Notes: generated from the letters alone by a model not told the origin. DNA of 64,000 nucleotides from Streptomyces sp. NBC_01264 (GCF_026340675.1 NZ_JAPEOX010000001.1:5642001-5706000); one strand, 5' to 3'; positions 41,285 to 49,552 are shown, numbered from the stretch's first letter. Numbers and translations are program-made.

Positions 41285-41866
41285 ATGAACGCGGCAGTGC
41301 GACAGACGGCCAAGCGTCGGGTCATCCACCGGGGTCCCGCCCCCACCCTGCGGACCGCGCTGCGCGTCGCCGAGCCCGGCACCGGCATCCGCCGAGACGG
41401 CCGGACCGCGCCGAGTGCCCGGGGCACCCGAGCCCGCGCCTGTGACTGCGGCGAGCGGACCGAGCGGGGTGGCTGCGGCAGCGGTACGCAGCTGTGCGTG
41501 TCCTGCGGAGTCAGCGCCTGCCGGGGCTGCACCGCCCCCGCGTCGGCGTGTACCGGATGCGAGATGAACGCCTGCACCTCCTGCGACGTCGCCGGCGAAG
41601 CCTGCGCCACCTGCGCGGTCAGCGCCTGCCGCGGCTGCAACGCCCCCGCCTCCGCCTGCCGCAGCTGCGAGATGAACGCCTGCCGCTCCTGCGCGGGCAA
41701 CACCTGCGCGGAAGCCGCCCCGACGGGTTGCTCCGCGAGCCTCGCCGTCCCGGCAGCCGCCCCCGTCCCGGTGGCCGCCAGGGCCCCGAAGGGCTCCTGC
41801 GGGACCGGCATCGGCGGCTGTGAATGCGGCCTGTTCACCCTCCAGGTGCCCGGCGCTACGCGATAG
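41285..41866 (+). CDS. Cysteine-repeat protein with 18-residue period
   Basis: 193 residues, 24 of them Cys. ATG 41285 has AGGAGG at ideal spacing. Residues ~1-50 are basic (nuclear-like Arg/Thr/Pro mix). Residues ~70-141 are four units of C-x2-C-x4-C-x2-C-x6, i.e. CVSCGVSACRGCTAPASA, CTGCEMNACTSCDVAGEA, CATCAVSACRGCNAPASA, CRSCEMNACRSCAGNT, arranged as two 36-residue duplicates. An Ala/Pro linker and a small Gly/Cys tail (SCGTGIGGCECG) follow. There is no signal peptide. The pattern suggests a repetitive metal-binding (zinc or iron-sulfur) rod. No family recognised and no processing enzymes adjacent. Confidence 0.75.
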   Translation: MNAAVRQTAKRRVIHRGPAPTLRTALRVAEPGTGIRRDGRTAPSARGTRARACDCGERTERGGCGSGTQLCVSCGVSACRGCTAPASACTGCEMNACTSCDVAGEACATCAVSACRGCNAPASACRSCEMNACRSCAGNTCAEAAPTGCSASLAVPAAAPVPVAARAPKGSCGTGIGGCECGLFTLQVPGATR

Positions 41867-41870
41867 CGAG

Positions 41871-41990
41871 CTAGGTCTTGGTGAAAGTGCCGTCGCTGTC
41901 GGTCGTGGAGTCACCCATCGCCAGCCACGTGGTGGTTCCAGTCGGGCGGAAGTAGTACCGGATGGTCTGGCCGGGGAAGGGGTACTCGGT
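41871..41990 (-). pseudogene. 3' remnant of a secreted beta-domain protein
   Basis: About 39 codons before TAG 41871-41873 encode EYPFPGQTIRYYFRPTGTTT, WLAMGDSTTDSDGTFTKT. This is the last strands of an Ig/carboxypeptidase-like repeat of the kind found in Streptomyces secreted proteins. Upstream the frame dissolves into a GGTTC microsatellite, so only the tail is left. Confidence 0.6.
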
Positions 41991-41992
41991 CG

Positions 41993-42062
41993 GGGTCGGT
42001 TCGGTTCGGTTCGGTTCGGCTCGGGTCGGTTGGGGTCGGTTGGGGTCGGCCCGGTTCGGTCC
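41993..42062. repeat. GGTTC / GGTTGGGGTC simple-sequence repeat
   Basis: About 70 bp of degenerate pentanucleotide GGTTC (GGTTCGGTTCGGTTCGGTTC core at 42000-42020) and GGTTGGGGTC units between the remnant and the AraC gene. Likely slippage-prone. Confidence 0.8.
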
Positions 42063-42080
42063 GTAGCCCTCGCAGCCCCC

Positions 42081-43097
42081 CTAGCCCCCCGACGCGATGC
42101 GGTACGCCCCCGGCGTCGTGCCCGTCCAGCGGCGGAAGGCGCGGTGGAAGGCCGTGTCCTCCGAGAAGCCCAGGCGGGCCGCCAGCTCCGCGATGGGTTC
42201 GCGGCTCTCCGCCAGTCCGGCGATCGCCGCATCGCGCCGTACGTGGTCCTTCAGCTGCTGGAAGGACGTGCCCTCCTGCTGGAGCCGCCGCCGCAGCGTC
42301 GCCGGGGACACCGCCAGGCGCGCCGCCACCTCGCCCAGTTCCGGCAGCCGCGGTGAGCACCGCAGGGCCTGGGTGAGGGTCCGGCGGACCTGCTCCGCGA
42401 CCGTGGTCCCGTACGCCGGCCGGGAGAGGAGGTCGAAGGGGGCTCGCCGCAGCATCGCGTCGAGCGCGGGCTCGTCCCGTACCAGCGGGGCCGTCAGCCA
42501 GTGCGCGTCGAAGGCCACGGCCGCGCCCGTGCGCGTCTCGCCGAAGCGGACCGGGCAGTCGAAGAGCAGCTCGTACTCCTCCTCGTGCGGCGGCGCCGGG
42601 TACGCGAAGGAGGCGTGGGCCAGGGGGATGCGCCGGCCGATCAGCCAGCTGCTCAGCCGGTGCCAGATGGCGAGCACGCACTCGGTGAGGAAACGCTCCT
42701 CGTCCCGCGCGAAGTCGTTCCGTACGGCGAACCAGGCCTGCCCGCCCTCGACTTCGAGCGCCAGCTCCGGCCCTCCCGGGAACAGTCCGTAGAAGGTCGC
42801 GGAGCGTTCCACCGCCGCACCGAGATCGCGGCAGCCCAGGGCGGCCCTGCACATCATCGCGAAGGTGCCGGGCCGGCTGGGGAGGGTGGCCAGGCCCAGG
42901 AACTCGTCCTGCGTGGCCCGGTACAGCGCCCGGAACAGCCGCGCGAACTGCGCCGGTGTCACCCGCGCCCGGTCGTCGCCCAGCAGCAGCGGCGGAATCT
43001 GCGCCTCCTGGAGCAGCGGCACGATGTCGAGCCCGCGGCCGCGCGCCCCCGCGAGCACGGCACGCACGTGGTGCACGGTGACCGTCCGCCTCCCCAT
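42081..43097 (-). CDS. AraC-family regulator with arabinose-binding-like N-terminal domain
   Basis: 338 residues from ATG 43097. The N-terminal ~220 residues match the OruR/ArgR-type 'Arabinose_bd' domain (RVTPAQFARLFRALYRATQD, FYGLFPGGPELALEVEGGQA, LFDCPVRFGETRTG). The C-terminal two HTHs include LGEVAARLAVSPATLRRRLQ and LAARLGFSEDTAFHRAFRRW, then TGTTPGAYR. This architecture often controls nearby lipid or amino-acid catabolism. It is divergent from an acyl-CoA ligase, with a 35-bp direct repeat between them that may be its binding site. A longer start at 43190 would read through the repeat. Confidence 0.88.
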   Translation of the reverse strand: MGRRTVTVHHVRAVLAGARGRGLDIVPLLQEAQIPPLLLGDDRARVTPAQFARLFRALYRATQDEFLGLATLPSRPGTFAMMCRAALGCRDLGAAVERSATFYGLFPGGPELALEVEGGQAWFAVRNDFARDEERFLTECVLAIWHRLSSWLIGRRIPLAHASFAYPAPPHEEEYELLFDCPVRFGETRTGAAVAFDAHWLTAPLVRDEPALDAMLRRAPFDLLSRPAYGTTVAEQVRRTLTQALRCSPRLPELGEVAARLAVSPATLRRRLQQEGTSFQQLKDHVRRDAAIAGLAESREPIAELAARLGFSEDTAFHRAFRRWTGTTPGAYRIASGG

Positions 43098-43116
43098 GGG
43101 TCCGACGGTAGCCGCA

Positions 43117-43186
43117 ATGAGCGCTGAGGTCAGTGGGGGTGACGCTTCCGGATGAGCGCTGGGGTCAGCGGGGGTGACGCTTCCGG
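43117..43186. promoter_or_regulatory. 35-bp direct repeat between AraC and acyl-CoA ligase
   Basis: Two head-to-tail copies (43117-43151, 43152-43186) differing at two positions; shared core GGGGGTGACGCTTCCGG. AraC regulators bind direct repeats, and these lie 20-90 bp upstream of the regulator start and about 80 bp before the ligase start. Confidence 0.65.
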
Positions 43187-43264
43187 TCATGCCGCGGACG
43201 GCATCCCGGTGCTTAGCGTCATCGGTAGGACCGTGGGGGACAGACCGAGGGGGAGGCGAGGCCG

Positions 43265-45076
43265 ATGAGCCCGATGGAATCGGTGAGCGGGACGGACGGG
43301 GCCGTGCGGCCGCGCACGCTGGCGGTTTTCGCGGAGTGGACCGGGGAGCGGTACGCGGGCGAGATCGCGCTGCGGCACAAGGGGGGAGGGGGTGGTGAGC
43401 GTGGTGAGCCGGGTGAGGGCGTCGAGGGTGGGGGCTGGGGTGCCGTTTCCTACGGGCAACTGCGCTCCCGAGTGAGGGAGTCCGGGCGCGCTCTGCTCGG
43501 CCTGGGGGTCGCCCCCGGTGAGCGCGTCGCGGTGCTCGCGGAGACCCGGCCGGAGTGGACGTACACCCATTTCGGGGTCCTGGCCGCCGGAGCCGTCCTC
43601 GTGCCCGTGTACCCGACGGCCGGGGAGGAGGAGCTCGCCTGGGTGCTGTCGGACTCCGCGGCCGTGGTCGTCGTCTGCGACGACCACGCGCAGGCGGCCC
43701 GGGTGGAGGCGCTGCGTGCGAAGCTCCCGGGGCTGCGCGCGGTGGTGGAGATGGACGAGCTGCGCGCCCTTCACGGCCGGGCCTCCGAAGCCGAACTCCT
43801 CGCCAGGGCGGCCGCGGTGGAGCCCGCCGCCGACGCCTCCATCGTCTACACCTCGGGCACCACCGGCCTGCCCAAGGGGTGCCGCCTCACGCACGCCAAC
43901 CTCGGCGCGATCCAGGACGCGACGCTGCCGCTCGTCAAGGGCGGCCCGGGCGACTCCACGTACCTCTACCTTCCGCTCGCCCACCTGCTGGCCCAACTGA
44001 TCCAGTTCACCACGCTGTTGGAGGGCGGGGAGCTCTGCTACTTCGGCGGCCGGATCGAGGACGTCATCGGAGAGCTCGCGGAGGCCCGGCCGACCCATCT
44101 GCCGTCCGTGCCACGGTTGTTCGAGAAGCTGCACTCGGTGGTCCTGTCGCTCGCGGAGTCCCAGGAGGGCGGCGGCGCGCGCTTCACGGAGGCGGTCCGG
44201 GTGGGGCTGCTCGCCGCGGAGGGGCGACTGGAGGCCGAGGACCGGGGCGCGTACGAGGCTGCGGAGAAAACCTTGTACTCCCTGGTCAGGGGCGCCTTCG
44301 GGGGCCGTCTGAAATGGGCCCTGACGGGCGGCGCCCCGATCGCCCCGGCCACCCTCGACTTCCTGCGGGCCTGCGGGATCGCGGTCTTCGAGGGCTACGG
44401 CATGACGGAGTCCGCCGGGGTCATCAGCCTCAACCACCCGGACGAGGTCCGCTACGGATCGGTGGGCCGCCCGATCGCCGGGTGCGAGGTCCGCATCGCG
44501 GAGGACGGGGAGGTCCTGGCCCGGGGGCCGATGATCTTCCCCGGGTACCACGCGAACGACGCGGCGACGGCGGAGGCGCTGGACGGGGAGGGCTGGCTGC
44601 ACACGGGTGACCTGGGGGAGGTCGACGCGGAGGGGTTCCTCTCCATCACCGGCCGCAAGAAGGAGCTGATCATCACCTCGGCGGGCAAGAACATCACCCC
44701 GACGGAGTGGGAGTTCGCCGTACAGCGCTCCCGTTACGTCTCCCGCGCCGTCATGATCGGCGACCGCCGCCCGCACCCGGTGGCCCTGATCACCCTGGAC
44801 GCGGAGGAGATCGCCGCCTGGGCCGTGCGGGAGTCGGTGAGCCTGGATGCCGGTGCCTCCGGCGACCCCGGTGGTCACCCGGCCGTACGGGCCCTCGTCG
44901 CGGAGGCGGTCGAGGCGGCCAACGCCACGGTCTCGCGCCCGGCCCGCGTCCGGGCCTTCCGGGTCCTGCCGGGGGAGTTTGCTGTGGAGGCGGGAACTCT
45001 TACCCCGACCCTGAAGCTCCGGCGGAGGGCGGTGGCGGAGCGGTACGCGGGGGAGATCGAGGGGCTGTACGGGTAG
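43265..45076 (+). CDS. Long-chain fatty acid-CoA ligase (second copy)
   Basis: 603 residues. Motifs: IVYTSGTTGLPKGCRLTHAN, YLPLAHLLAQLIQF, FEGYGMTESAGVISLNHPDE, LHTGDLGEVDAEGFLSITGR, GRKKELIITSAGKNITP. It has the same subgroup organisation as the 35.1-kb ligase, with about half the positions alike by eye. A Gly/Glu-rich insert (GGGGGERGEPGEGVEGGG) near residue 45 is unusual and lies on a surface loop. ATG 43265 has GGGAGG upstream. Divergence from the AraC gene suggests AraC control. Confidence 0.92.
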   Translation: MSPMESVSGTDGAVRPRTLAVFAEWTGERYAGEIALRHKGGGGGERGEPGEGVEGGGWGAVSYGQLRSRVRESGRALLGLGVAPGERVAVLAETRPEWTYTHFGVLAAGAVLVPVYPTAGEEELAWVLSDSAAVVVVCDDHAQAARVEALRAKLPGLRAVVEMDELRALHGRASEAELLARAAAVEPAADASIVYTSGTTGLPKGCRLTHANLGAIQDATLPLVKGGPGDSTYLYLPLAHLLAQLIQFTTLLEGGELCYFGGRIEDVIGELAEARPTHLPSVPRLFEKLHSVVLSLAESQEGGGARFTEAVRVGLLAAEGRLEAEDRGAYEAAEKTLYSLVRGAFGGRLKWALTGGAPIAPATLDFLRACGIAVFEGYGMTESAGVISLNHPDEVRYGSVGRPIAGCEVRIAEDGEVLARGPMIFPGYHANDAATAEALDGEGWLHTGDLGEVDAEGFLSITGRKKELIITSAGKNITPTEWEFAVQRSRYVSRAVMIGDRRPHPVALITLDAEEIAAWAVRESVSLDAGASGDPGGHPAVRALVAEAVEAANATVSRPARVRAFRVLPGEFAVEAGTLTPTLKLRRRAVAERYAGEIEGLYG

Positions 45077-45336
45077 GGGGTGTCGGGGTGGGCGGGGGCG
45101 TTGACAGGGTCCGGGATCCCCCCGGGGAACGGCCGGGAGGGAGGAGGGGGGAGGAGCGGCCGAGTCACGAATGCGCAGCCCCCTCCGGCCGGTGGGCATC
45201 CACGCACGGCCCCGGAGGCGACCGCCGCAGGCTGCCGTCCGGGGCCGGCTTATCGGTTCGGACCTTCCTGCTGGGCCTGCTGCTTAGAGTGAGCCCGTCG
45301 ACCGGCGGGGGAGTCGGTCAGCGGACGGGGAGAGCC

Positions 45337-46101
45337 ATGGCATTCCGTAAGTTCCTGAGCGCGTTGGGCGTCAGTGCGCCGAGTGTGGAGACGGTCGTCG
45401 AGAACCCGCGCGTCGGCCCGGGTGGGACCCTGCGTCTCGTGGTCACCGCCGTGGGTGGCGGCGCCGATGTGGACATCGAGCGGGTGCGGCTGGACGTCGT
45501 TGTACGGGCCGAGGATCTTGAGTACAACGACAAGACCGCGTGGGAGCACCCCTACACGGTGGTGACGGTCGACCTCGACGGCTTCCGGCTGCCCGCTGGT
45601 GAGACCGTGACGGTTCGCGGTGAGGTCGTGCTGCCGTGGGAGATGCCGCTCACACACGCGCTGGGTGCGCCCATCACGGGCGGACGGGCGGCGGTCCGCA
45701 CCGAGCTGGAGGTGGACAAGGCGGTGGATCAGGGCGACTTCGACGAGATCGAGGTGCACGCCCTGCCCGCCCAGGACGCGATCCTGCAGGCCTACACGGA
45801 CCTGGGGTTCCGGCTGCGCGAGGCCGAGGTCAAGATCGGGTTCCTCCCGGAGCTCGCGCCGCGCATGGAGTCCCGGCAGACGGAGAGCTGCTGGCAGGAG
45901 ATCGACTTCTTCTTCCCGGAGAGCGTGAACTGGGGGCTGGAGGAGCTGGAGACGGTCCTCATCGCCCGTGAGGACTCCCTGGACGCCCACCCGGGAGGCT
46001 TCCCGCCAGCCACCTTCGTCTACGACGAGCTGGACCAGCAGGCATGGACGGAGAAGCTGGAGGAGCACGTGCGCGCCCACTGGCAGCCGGCGCACGGCTA
46101 G
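45337..46101 (+). CDS. Spo0M-like sporulation-control protein
   Basis: 254 residues. SpoOM domain: MAFRKFLSALGVSAPSVETV, NPRVGPGGTLRLVVTAVGGG, LPWEMPLTHALGAPITGG, VRTELEVDKAVDQGDFDEIE, then a C-terminal arrestin-like half. In Bacillus, Spo0M affects sporulation; in Streptomyces a role in development is assumed but not shown. ATG 45337 has GGGGAGAG upstream. Single-gene unit. Confidence 0.9.
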   Translation: MAFRKFLSALGVSAPSVETVVENPRVGPGGTLRLVVTAVGGGADVDIERVRLDVVVRAEDLEYNDKTAWEHPYTVVTVDLDGFRLPAGETVTVRGEVVLPWEMPLTHALGAPITGGRAAVRTELEVDKAVDQGDFDEIEVHALPAQDAILQAYTDLGFRLREAEVKIGFLPELAPRMESRQTESCWQEIDFFFPESVNWGLEELETVLIAREDSLDAHPGGFPPATFVYDELDQQAWTEKLEEHVRAHWQPAHG

Positions 46102-46150
46102 GGGTCATCGTTCGGGAGGGCTTGAGTGTGTGCGGCTCCGGACCCGCTTG

Positions 46151-46873
46151 TTAGGGGATCAGGGCCGCCACGCCATCGAGGATCCGCTCCAGGCCGAAGT
46201 CCAGCGGGCTGCCGCCCTGCGGAGCGAAGGCGCCCGCCGCGATCGCCTCCGTCAGGGCGGGGAAGCGTTCCTCGTGGCGCTTCAGGACTTCGGCCGTCAG
46301 CTGTGCCCACTCTTCGTTCGCCGACTCGTCGTGGTCGACGTACTGCTGGGCGACGTTGCGAACATGGCCCACGAGCAGGAGGAACGTGTCGTGCCGCTGG
46401 GTGGCTGACAGCCCTGTTCCGGCCAGGGCTGCCAAGGCCGTGTCCAGCCAGCCGAGTTGATGAGGGCCCATGATCTGGCGGCGCATGCCGGTCGCCGTCA
46501 GGATCCACGGGTGGCGGCGGTACATCGCCAGGCACTGCCGGGCCCACTCGGTCAGCTGCGGGCGCCAGCCGCCGGGGATGTCGCTGACCGGGACCGGGGG
46601 GCCGGCCGCGAGGTCGACCATCAGGTCGAGGAGTTCCGTCTTGCCGGGAACGTACCGGTAGAGCGCCATCGCGGTGACGCCGAATTCCTTGGCCACCCGC
46701 GCCAGCGAGACTGCGTCCAGGCCCTCCCTGTCGGCGATCCCGATGGCCGCCTCCGCGATCCGGCCCGCGGTGAGCGAGGGCTTAGGGCCCCGGCTCGGCA
46801 GCTCCTGCTCGCCCCAGAGCAGCGCGAAGCTCGCCTTCACGCCGCCCTGCTTCCCGGCCTTCTTCGTGGCCAC
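46151..46873 (-). CDS. TetR-family regulator
   Basis: 240 residues from GTG 46873 (GGAGGAGG upstream). HTH: LTAGRIAEAAIGIADREGLD, VSLARVAKEFGVTAMALYRY. The C-terminal domain resembles the TetR_C_1 (tetracycline-repressor-like) group: WARQCLAMYRRHPWI, QRHDTFLLLVGHVRNVAQQY. It is divergent from an alpha/beta hydrolase, with an imperfect inverted repeat between them, so it probably represses itself and the hydrolase. Confidence 0.88.
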   Translation of the reverse strand: MATKKAGKQGGVKASFALLWGEQELPSRGPKPSLTAGRIAEAAIGIADREGLDAVSLARVAKEFGVTAMALYRYVPGKTELLDLMVDLAAGPPVPVSDIPGGWRPQLTEWARQCLAMYRRHPWILTATGMRRQIMGPHQLGWLDTALAALAGTGLSATQRHDTFLLLVGHVRNVAQQYVDHDESANEEWAQLTAEVLKRHEERFPALTEAIAAGAFAPQGGSPLDFGLERILDGVAALIP

Positions 46874-46911
46874 ACACGCCTCCTCCGCCGAACCCGTTGA
46901 CACCTCACTCT

Positions 46912-46955
46912 AACTGTTTATAACGTATAGCCAACCGCTTACGGCATATACAGTT
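46912..46955. promoter_or_regulatory. TetR operator between regulator and hydrolase
   Basis: 17-bp arms 46912-46928 (AACTGTTTATAACGTAT) and 46939-46955 (complement of AACTGTATATGCCGTAA) match at 13 of 17 positions with a 10-bp spacer. The AT-rich DNA here also supplies -10 elements. The site is 30 bp before the hydrolase ATG. Confidence 0.7.
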
Positions 46956-46984
46956 TCGCTGGAACGGACACTCAGGGAGTCGTC

Positions 46985-48052
46985 ATGCTTGCCGCCATCG
47001 TCGCCACCTCCGCAGCCGCCCTCCTCGCCGCGCCGGCGGCCGGGGTCCTCGGCCACCGCGCCCTCAAGCGCTTCCGTAACGCTTCACTGATGAAGATCGA
47101 CGCTCCGAACGGCATCGATGAGCAGGGCTTCGTCCTCATCGGCGGCATCGAGCAGTGGATCTCGGTCCGCGGCGAGGACCTGGCCAACCCGGTCATCCTG
47201 GAACTGCACGGCGGCCCCGGAGCCTCGACCGCGATCTTCGGGCCGCGCACCAGATCCTGGGAGAAGCACTTCACGATCGTCCGCTGGGACATGCGCGGCG
47301 CCCTCAAGACCCTCGGCCGCGGCGGTCCGCAGGGACAGGGCGAGATGACCTTCGACCGGATCCACGCGGACGCGATCGAGGTCACCGACCACGTACGCAC
47401 CCGCCTCGGCGTCGACAAGATCGTCCTGCTCGGCCATTCCTACGGAAGCGCCTTCGGCCTGCGACTCGCCCGCGAGTTCCCCGAGCGCTATTCCGCCTAC
47501 GTCGGCACCGACCAGAACATCCACGACGCCGGCCGCGACGACTTCGTACACCAGGCCCTGCTCACCCGCCTGCGCACTGCCGGAAAGCGCAAGGAACTGG
47601 CGGCAGTCGGGGCGCTCCACCCCGATGAGCAGCAGTGGACGGCCCGCGAACGCGCGATGCACGCCAAGCTGGTGGCCACCAGCGACCCGCTGACCCTGGA
47701 CACGATGAAGAAGGTCGTCATGGGGTCCCTGTGGTTCTCGCCGCTGCACTCGTTGCGAGAGCTGGGGCTCTTCGTCAAGGGCATGACCCTCTCGGAGCAG
47801 ATCACCGAGACCACCGCCGGGTTCGACGACTGGGCGGACGGCACGAAGTTCGAGCTCCCCTTCTTCATCTTCCAGGGTGAGAAGGACGTCCTTGCGTCGC
47901 CGGAGCTCGCCCGCCGCTTCTTCGACGACGTCCAGGCGCCGGTCAAGGGCTTCGCGGCGATCGAGGACTGCAGCCACTTCGCGGCGTTCCGGCGGCCGGA
48001 GCGGTTCCTGGAACTGCTGCTGACCCACGTACGGCCGCACGTCGCCGGCTAG
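46985..48052 (+). CDS. Alpha/beta hydrolase, proline-iminopeptidase-like
   Basis: 355 residues. A hydrophobic N-terminus (LAAIVATSAAALLAAPAAGV) may anchor it. Hydrolase motifs: LELHGGPGASTAIF (oxyanion loop of the prolyl-iminopeptidase type), VRWDMRGALKTLGRGG, VLLGHSYGSAFGLRLA (nucleophile Ser), FIFQGEKDVLASPEL (Asp), EDCSHFAAFRRPERF (His). ATG 46985 has GGGAG upstream. It is paired with the divergent TetR gene, which suggests a detoxification or signalling ligand. Confidence 0.88.
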   Translation: MLAAIVATSAAALLAAPAAGVLGHRALKRFRNASLMKIDAPNGIDEQGFVLIGGIEQWISVRGEDLANPVILELHGGPGASTAIFGPRTRSWEKHFTIVRWDMRGALKTLGRGGPQGQGEMTFDRIHADAIEVTDHVRTRLGVDKIVLLGHSYGSAFGLRLAREFPERYSAYVGTDQNIHDAGRDDFVHQALLTRLRTAGKRKELAAVGALHPDEQQWTARERAMHAKLVATSDPLTLDTMKKVVMGSLWFSPLHSLRELGLFVKGMTLSEQITETTAGFDDWADGTKFELPFFIFQGEKDVLASPELARRFFDDVQAPVKGFAAIEDCSHFAAFRRPERFLELLLTHVRPHVAG

Positions 48053-48073
48053 TCGGCTGTCGGCATCGGAGGG

Positions 48074-48505
48074 TCAGGAGAGGCAGAACTCGTTGCCCTC
48101 GATGTCCTGCATCGTGATGCACGATTCGTTGACGTCATCGGCGCGCTGCGTCAGTACGTGCTTCGCGCCGAGTGCCATCAGCCGTGCGCATTCGGCCTCG
48201 AGCGTGGCCAGGCGCTCGTCACCCACGAGGCCTGTGCCGACCCGCACATCAAGGTGCAGCCGGTTCTTGACGACCTTGCCTTCGGGAACCCGCTGGAAGA
48301 GCACGCGCGGGCCCACCCCCGAGGGGTCGGTGCACGCGAAGTAGACCTCGTCCTCGGGCGGCAGCGTGAGGTGGTATTCCTCCCACGTGGCGAAGCCGTC
48401 CGGGACCGCCGGTACGACGTACCCCAGCACCTCGCACCAGAAGGCGGCGAGGCGCGCAGGTTCCGCGCAGTCGAAGGTCACTTGGAACTGCTTGATCGTT
48501 GACAT
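48074..48505 (-). CDS. VOC-family (glyoxalase-like) protein
   Basis: 143 residues, single VOC unit pair: FQVTFDCAEPARLAAFWCEV, VGPRVLFQRVPEGKVVKNRL, HLDVRVGTG, CITMQDIEGNEFCLS. The His and Glu positions of the metal site are kept (HLDV, GNEFC). This Streptomyces subgroup is usually annotated as glyoxalase with unknown substrate. Confidence 0.88.
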   Translation of the reverse strand: MSTIKQFQVTFDCAEPARLAAFWCEVLGYVVPAVPDGFATWEEYHLTLPPEDEVYFACTDPSGVGPRVLFQRVPEGKVVKNRLHLDVRVGTGLVGDERLATLEAECARLMALGAKHVLTQRADDVNESCITMQDIEGNEFCLS

Positions 48506-48699
48506 CGGCGCACGATAACAGGGGCCCCGCCCATCTCCGAATCACCCAGGGGGGGAAGGGGCGATTCCGCCGCCGGAGCTGTCAAGCGGAATCTGGTGAT
48601 GATCATGGCTACGTCGAAATGGTCCAATCCCTACTTGGTCGGTCTTACCCGTCCTACACTTCGAGCCGTCAACGCCAAAAAGAGCCAGGGGGGCGCGAA

Positions 48700-49220
48700 A
48701 TGGCGGGTAGTAATTCGACGGTCCAAGTTCGTGTGCAAGAGGGTGTGCTGTGGGTCGACGGTGAGGCATATCCGTTGCACAACATCTCCACGTGGGGCAG
48801 CGCGTATTGGAGGTGGACAAGGGGGCGGCCTGGCGCAGGTTCATCGGCCGGGCTTTCCTCTGCCTGGTCATCGGCGGAATCGCGGTGGCCATCTTCGGGA
48901 ACGTCGCCGGAGTCATCGCGGTCGCCGTCTTCGGGTTGCTGGTCTGGCAGCTCGTGAAGGTGATCAGCAGGCCCCCGGTGTACGGCCTGGTCCTCAACAC
49001 CTCGGGCATCCAGCGCGAGGCGGTGTGGTCGCTGGACCGCACCGAGATCGAGAACCTGGTCTTCGAGATCACCAAGGCCATCGGCCGGCCCAACGCCGCG
49101 CCGGTGACCATCAACATCAAGGAAGCCGTCATGGGCGACCAGATCAAGCAGTACGGCGCCGGCAGCATCGGCCGGGCCGAGCACAGCGGCTCCGGGGACA
49201 TTCGGGGAGGTGGCCGGTGA
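48700..49220 (+). pseudogene. DUF6232-like membrane protein, frameshifted
   Basis: ATG 48700 (AGGGGGG upstream) begins VQVRVQEGVLWVDGEAYPL, HNIST, then the frame is lost. The next frame resumes at GTG 48792 as QRVLEVDKGAAWRRFIGRAF and two hydrophobic segments (FLCLVIGGIAVAIFGNVAG, VIAVAVFGLLVWQLVKV). Adding one base near CCACGTGGGG (48787-48796) joins them into one DUF6232-like protein of 173 codons, so a 1-bp deletion is likely. The tail carries QYGAGSIGRAEHSGSGDI, a motif repeated at the start of the next gene. If GTG 48792 is used, a shortened 142-residue protein could still be made. Confidence 0.6.
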
Positions 49221-49552
49221 TGGCCGGCGACAGCTACACGCAGCACGGAGCGGGAAGCATCGGACACGCCACGCACTCGGGTTCCGGAGACATCGTGGCC
49301 GGAGGCAAATACGTCGGCGGAAATCCGCCGGAGGCCTCGGCGATCGAAAAGCTTCTCGAAGAAGTCCAGGCGATGAGGCGGCGCCTGGACGAGAGCGATC
49401 GGGCGGAAGTCGACGCGGCGGTGGAGGAGCTTCAGGGGAATCCCCCCGAGGGGAGATTCCGGAGAATTCTCGCGACCTTCTCCGGAATTGCCACGCTCGT
49501 GGGAGAGGCCGGAGTTCCGGTGATCACGGCGGTCAAGGCCCTGATGGGCTGA
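49220..49552 (+). CDS. Small protein with GAGSIG...HSGSGDI motif
   Basis: 110 residues from ATG 49220, overlapping the preceding stop by one base (TGATG). Residues 7-25 (TQHGAGSIGHATHSGSGDI) repeat the C-terminal motif of the upstream protein almost exactly. Then come a helix, IEKLLEEVQAMRRRLDESDR, and a hydrophobic C-terminus, FSGIATLVGEAGVPVITAV. Similar Gly-rich beta-turn motifs head small proteins in actinobacterial predicted signalling or conflict cassettes; the function is unknown. Confidence 0.7.
   Translation: MAGDSYTQHGAGSIGHATHSGSGDIVAGGKYVGGNPPEASAIEKLLEEVQAMRRRLDESDRAEVDAAVEELQGNPPEGRFRRILATFSGIATLVGEAGVPVITAVKALMG

Noticed and set aside
41285..41866. Cys-repeat protein as a RiPP precursor
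   Set aside because: There are no radical SAM, LanM/LanB-type, YcaO or peptidase/transporter genes adjacent, and no leader/core boundary. A structural or metal-binding role fits the regular spacing better.
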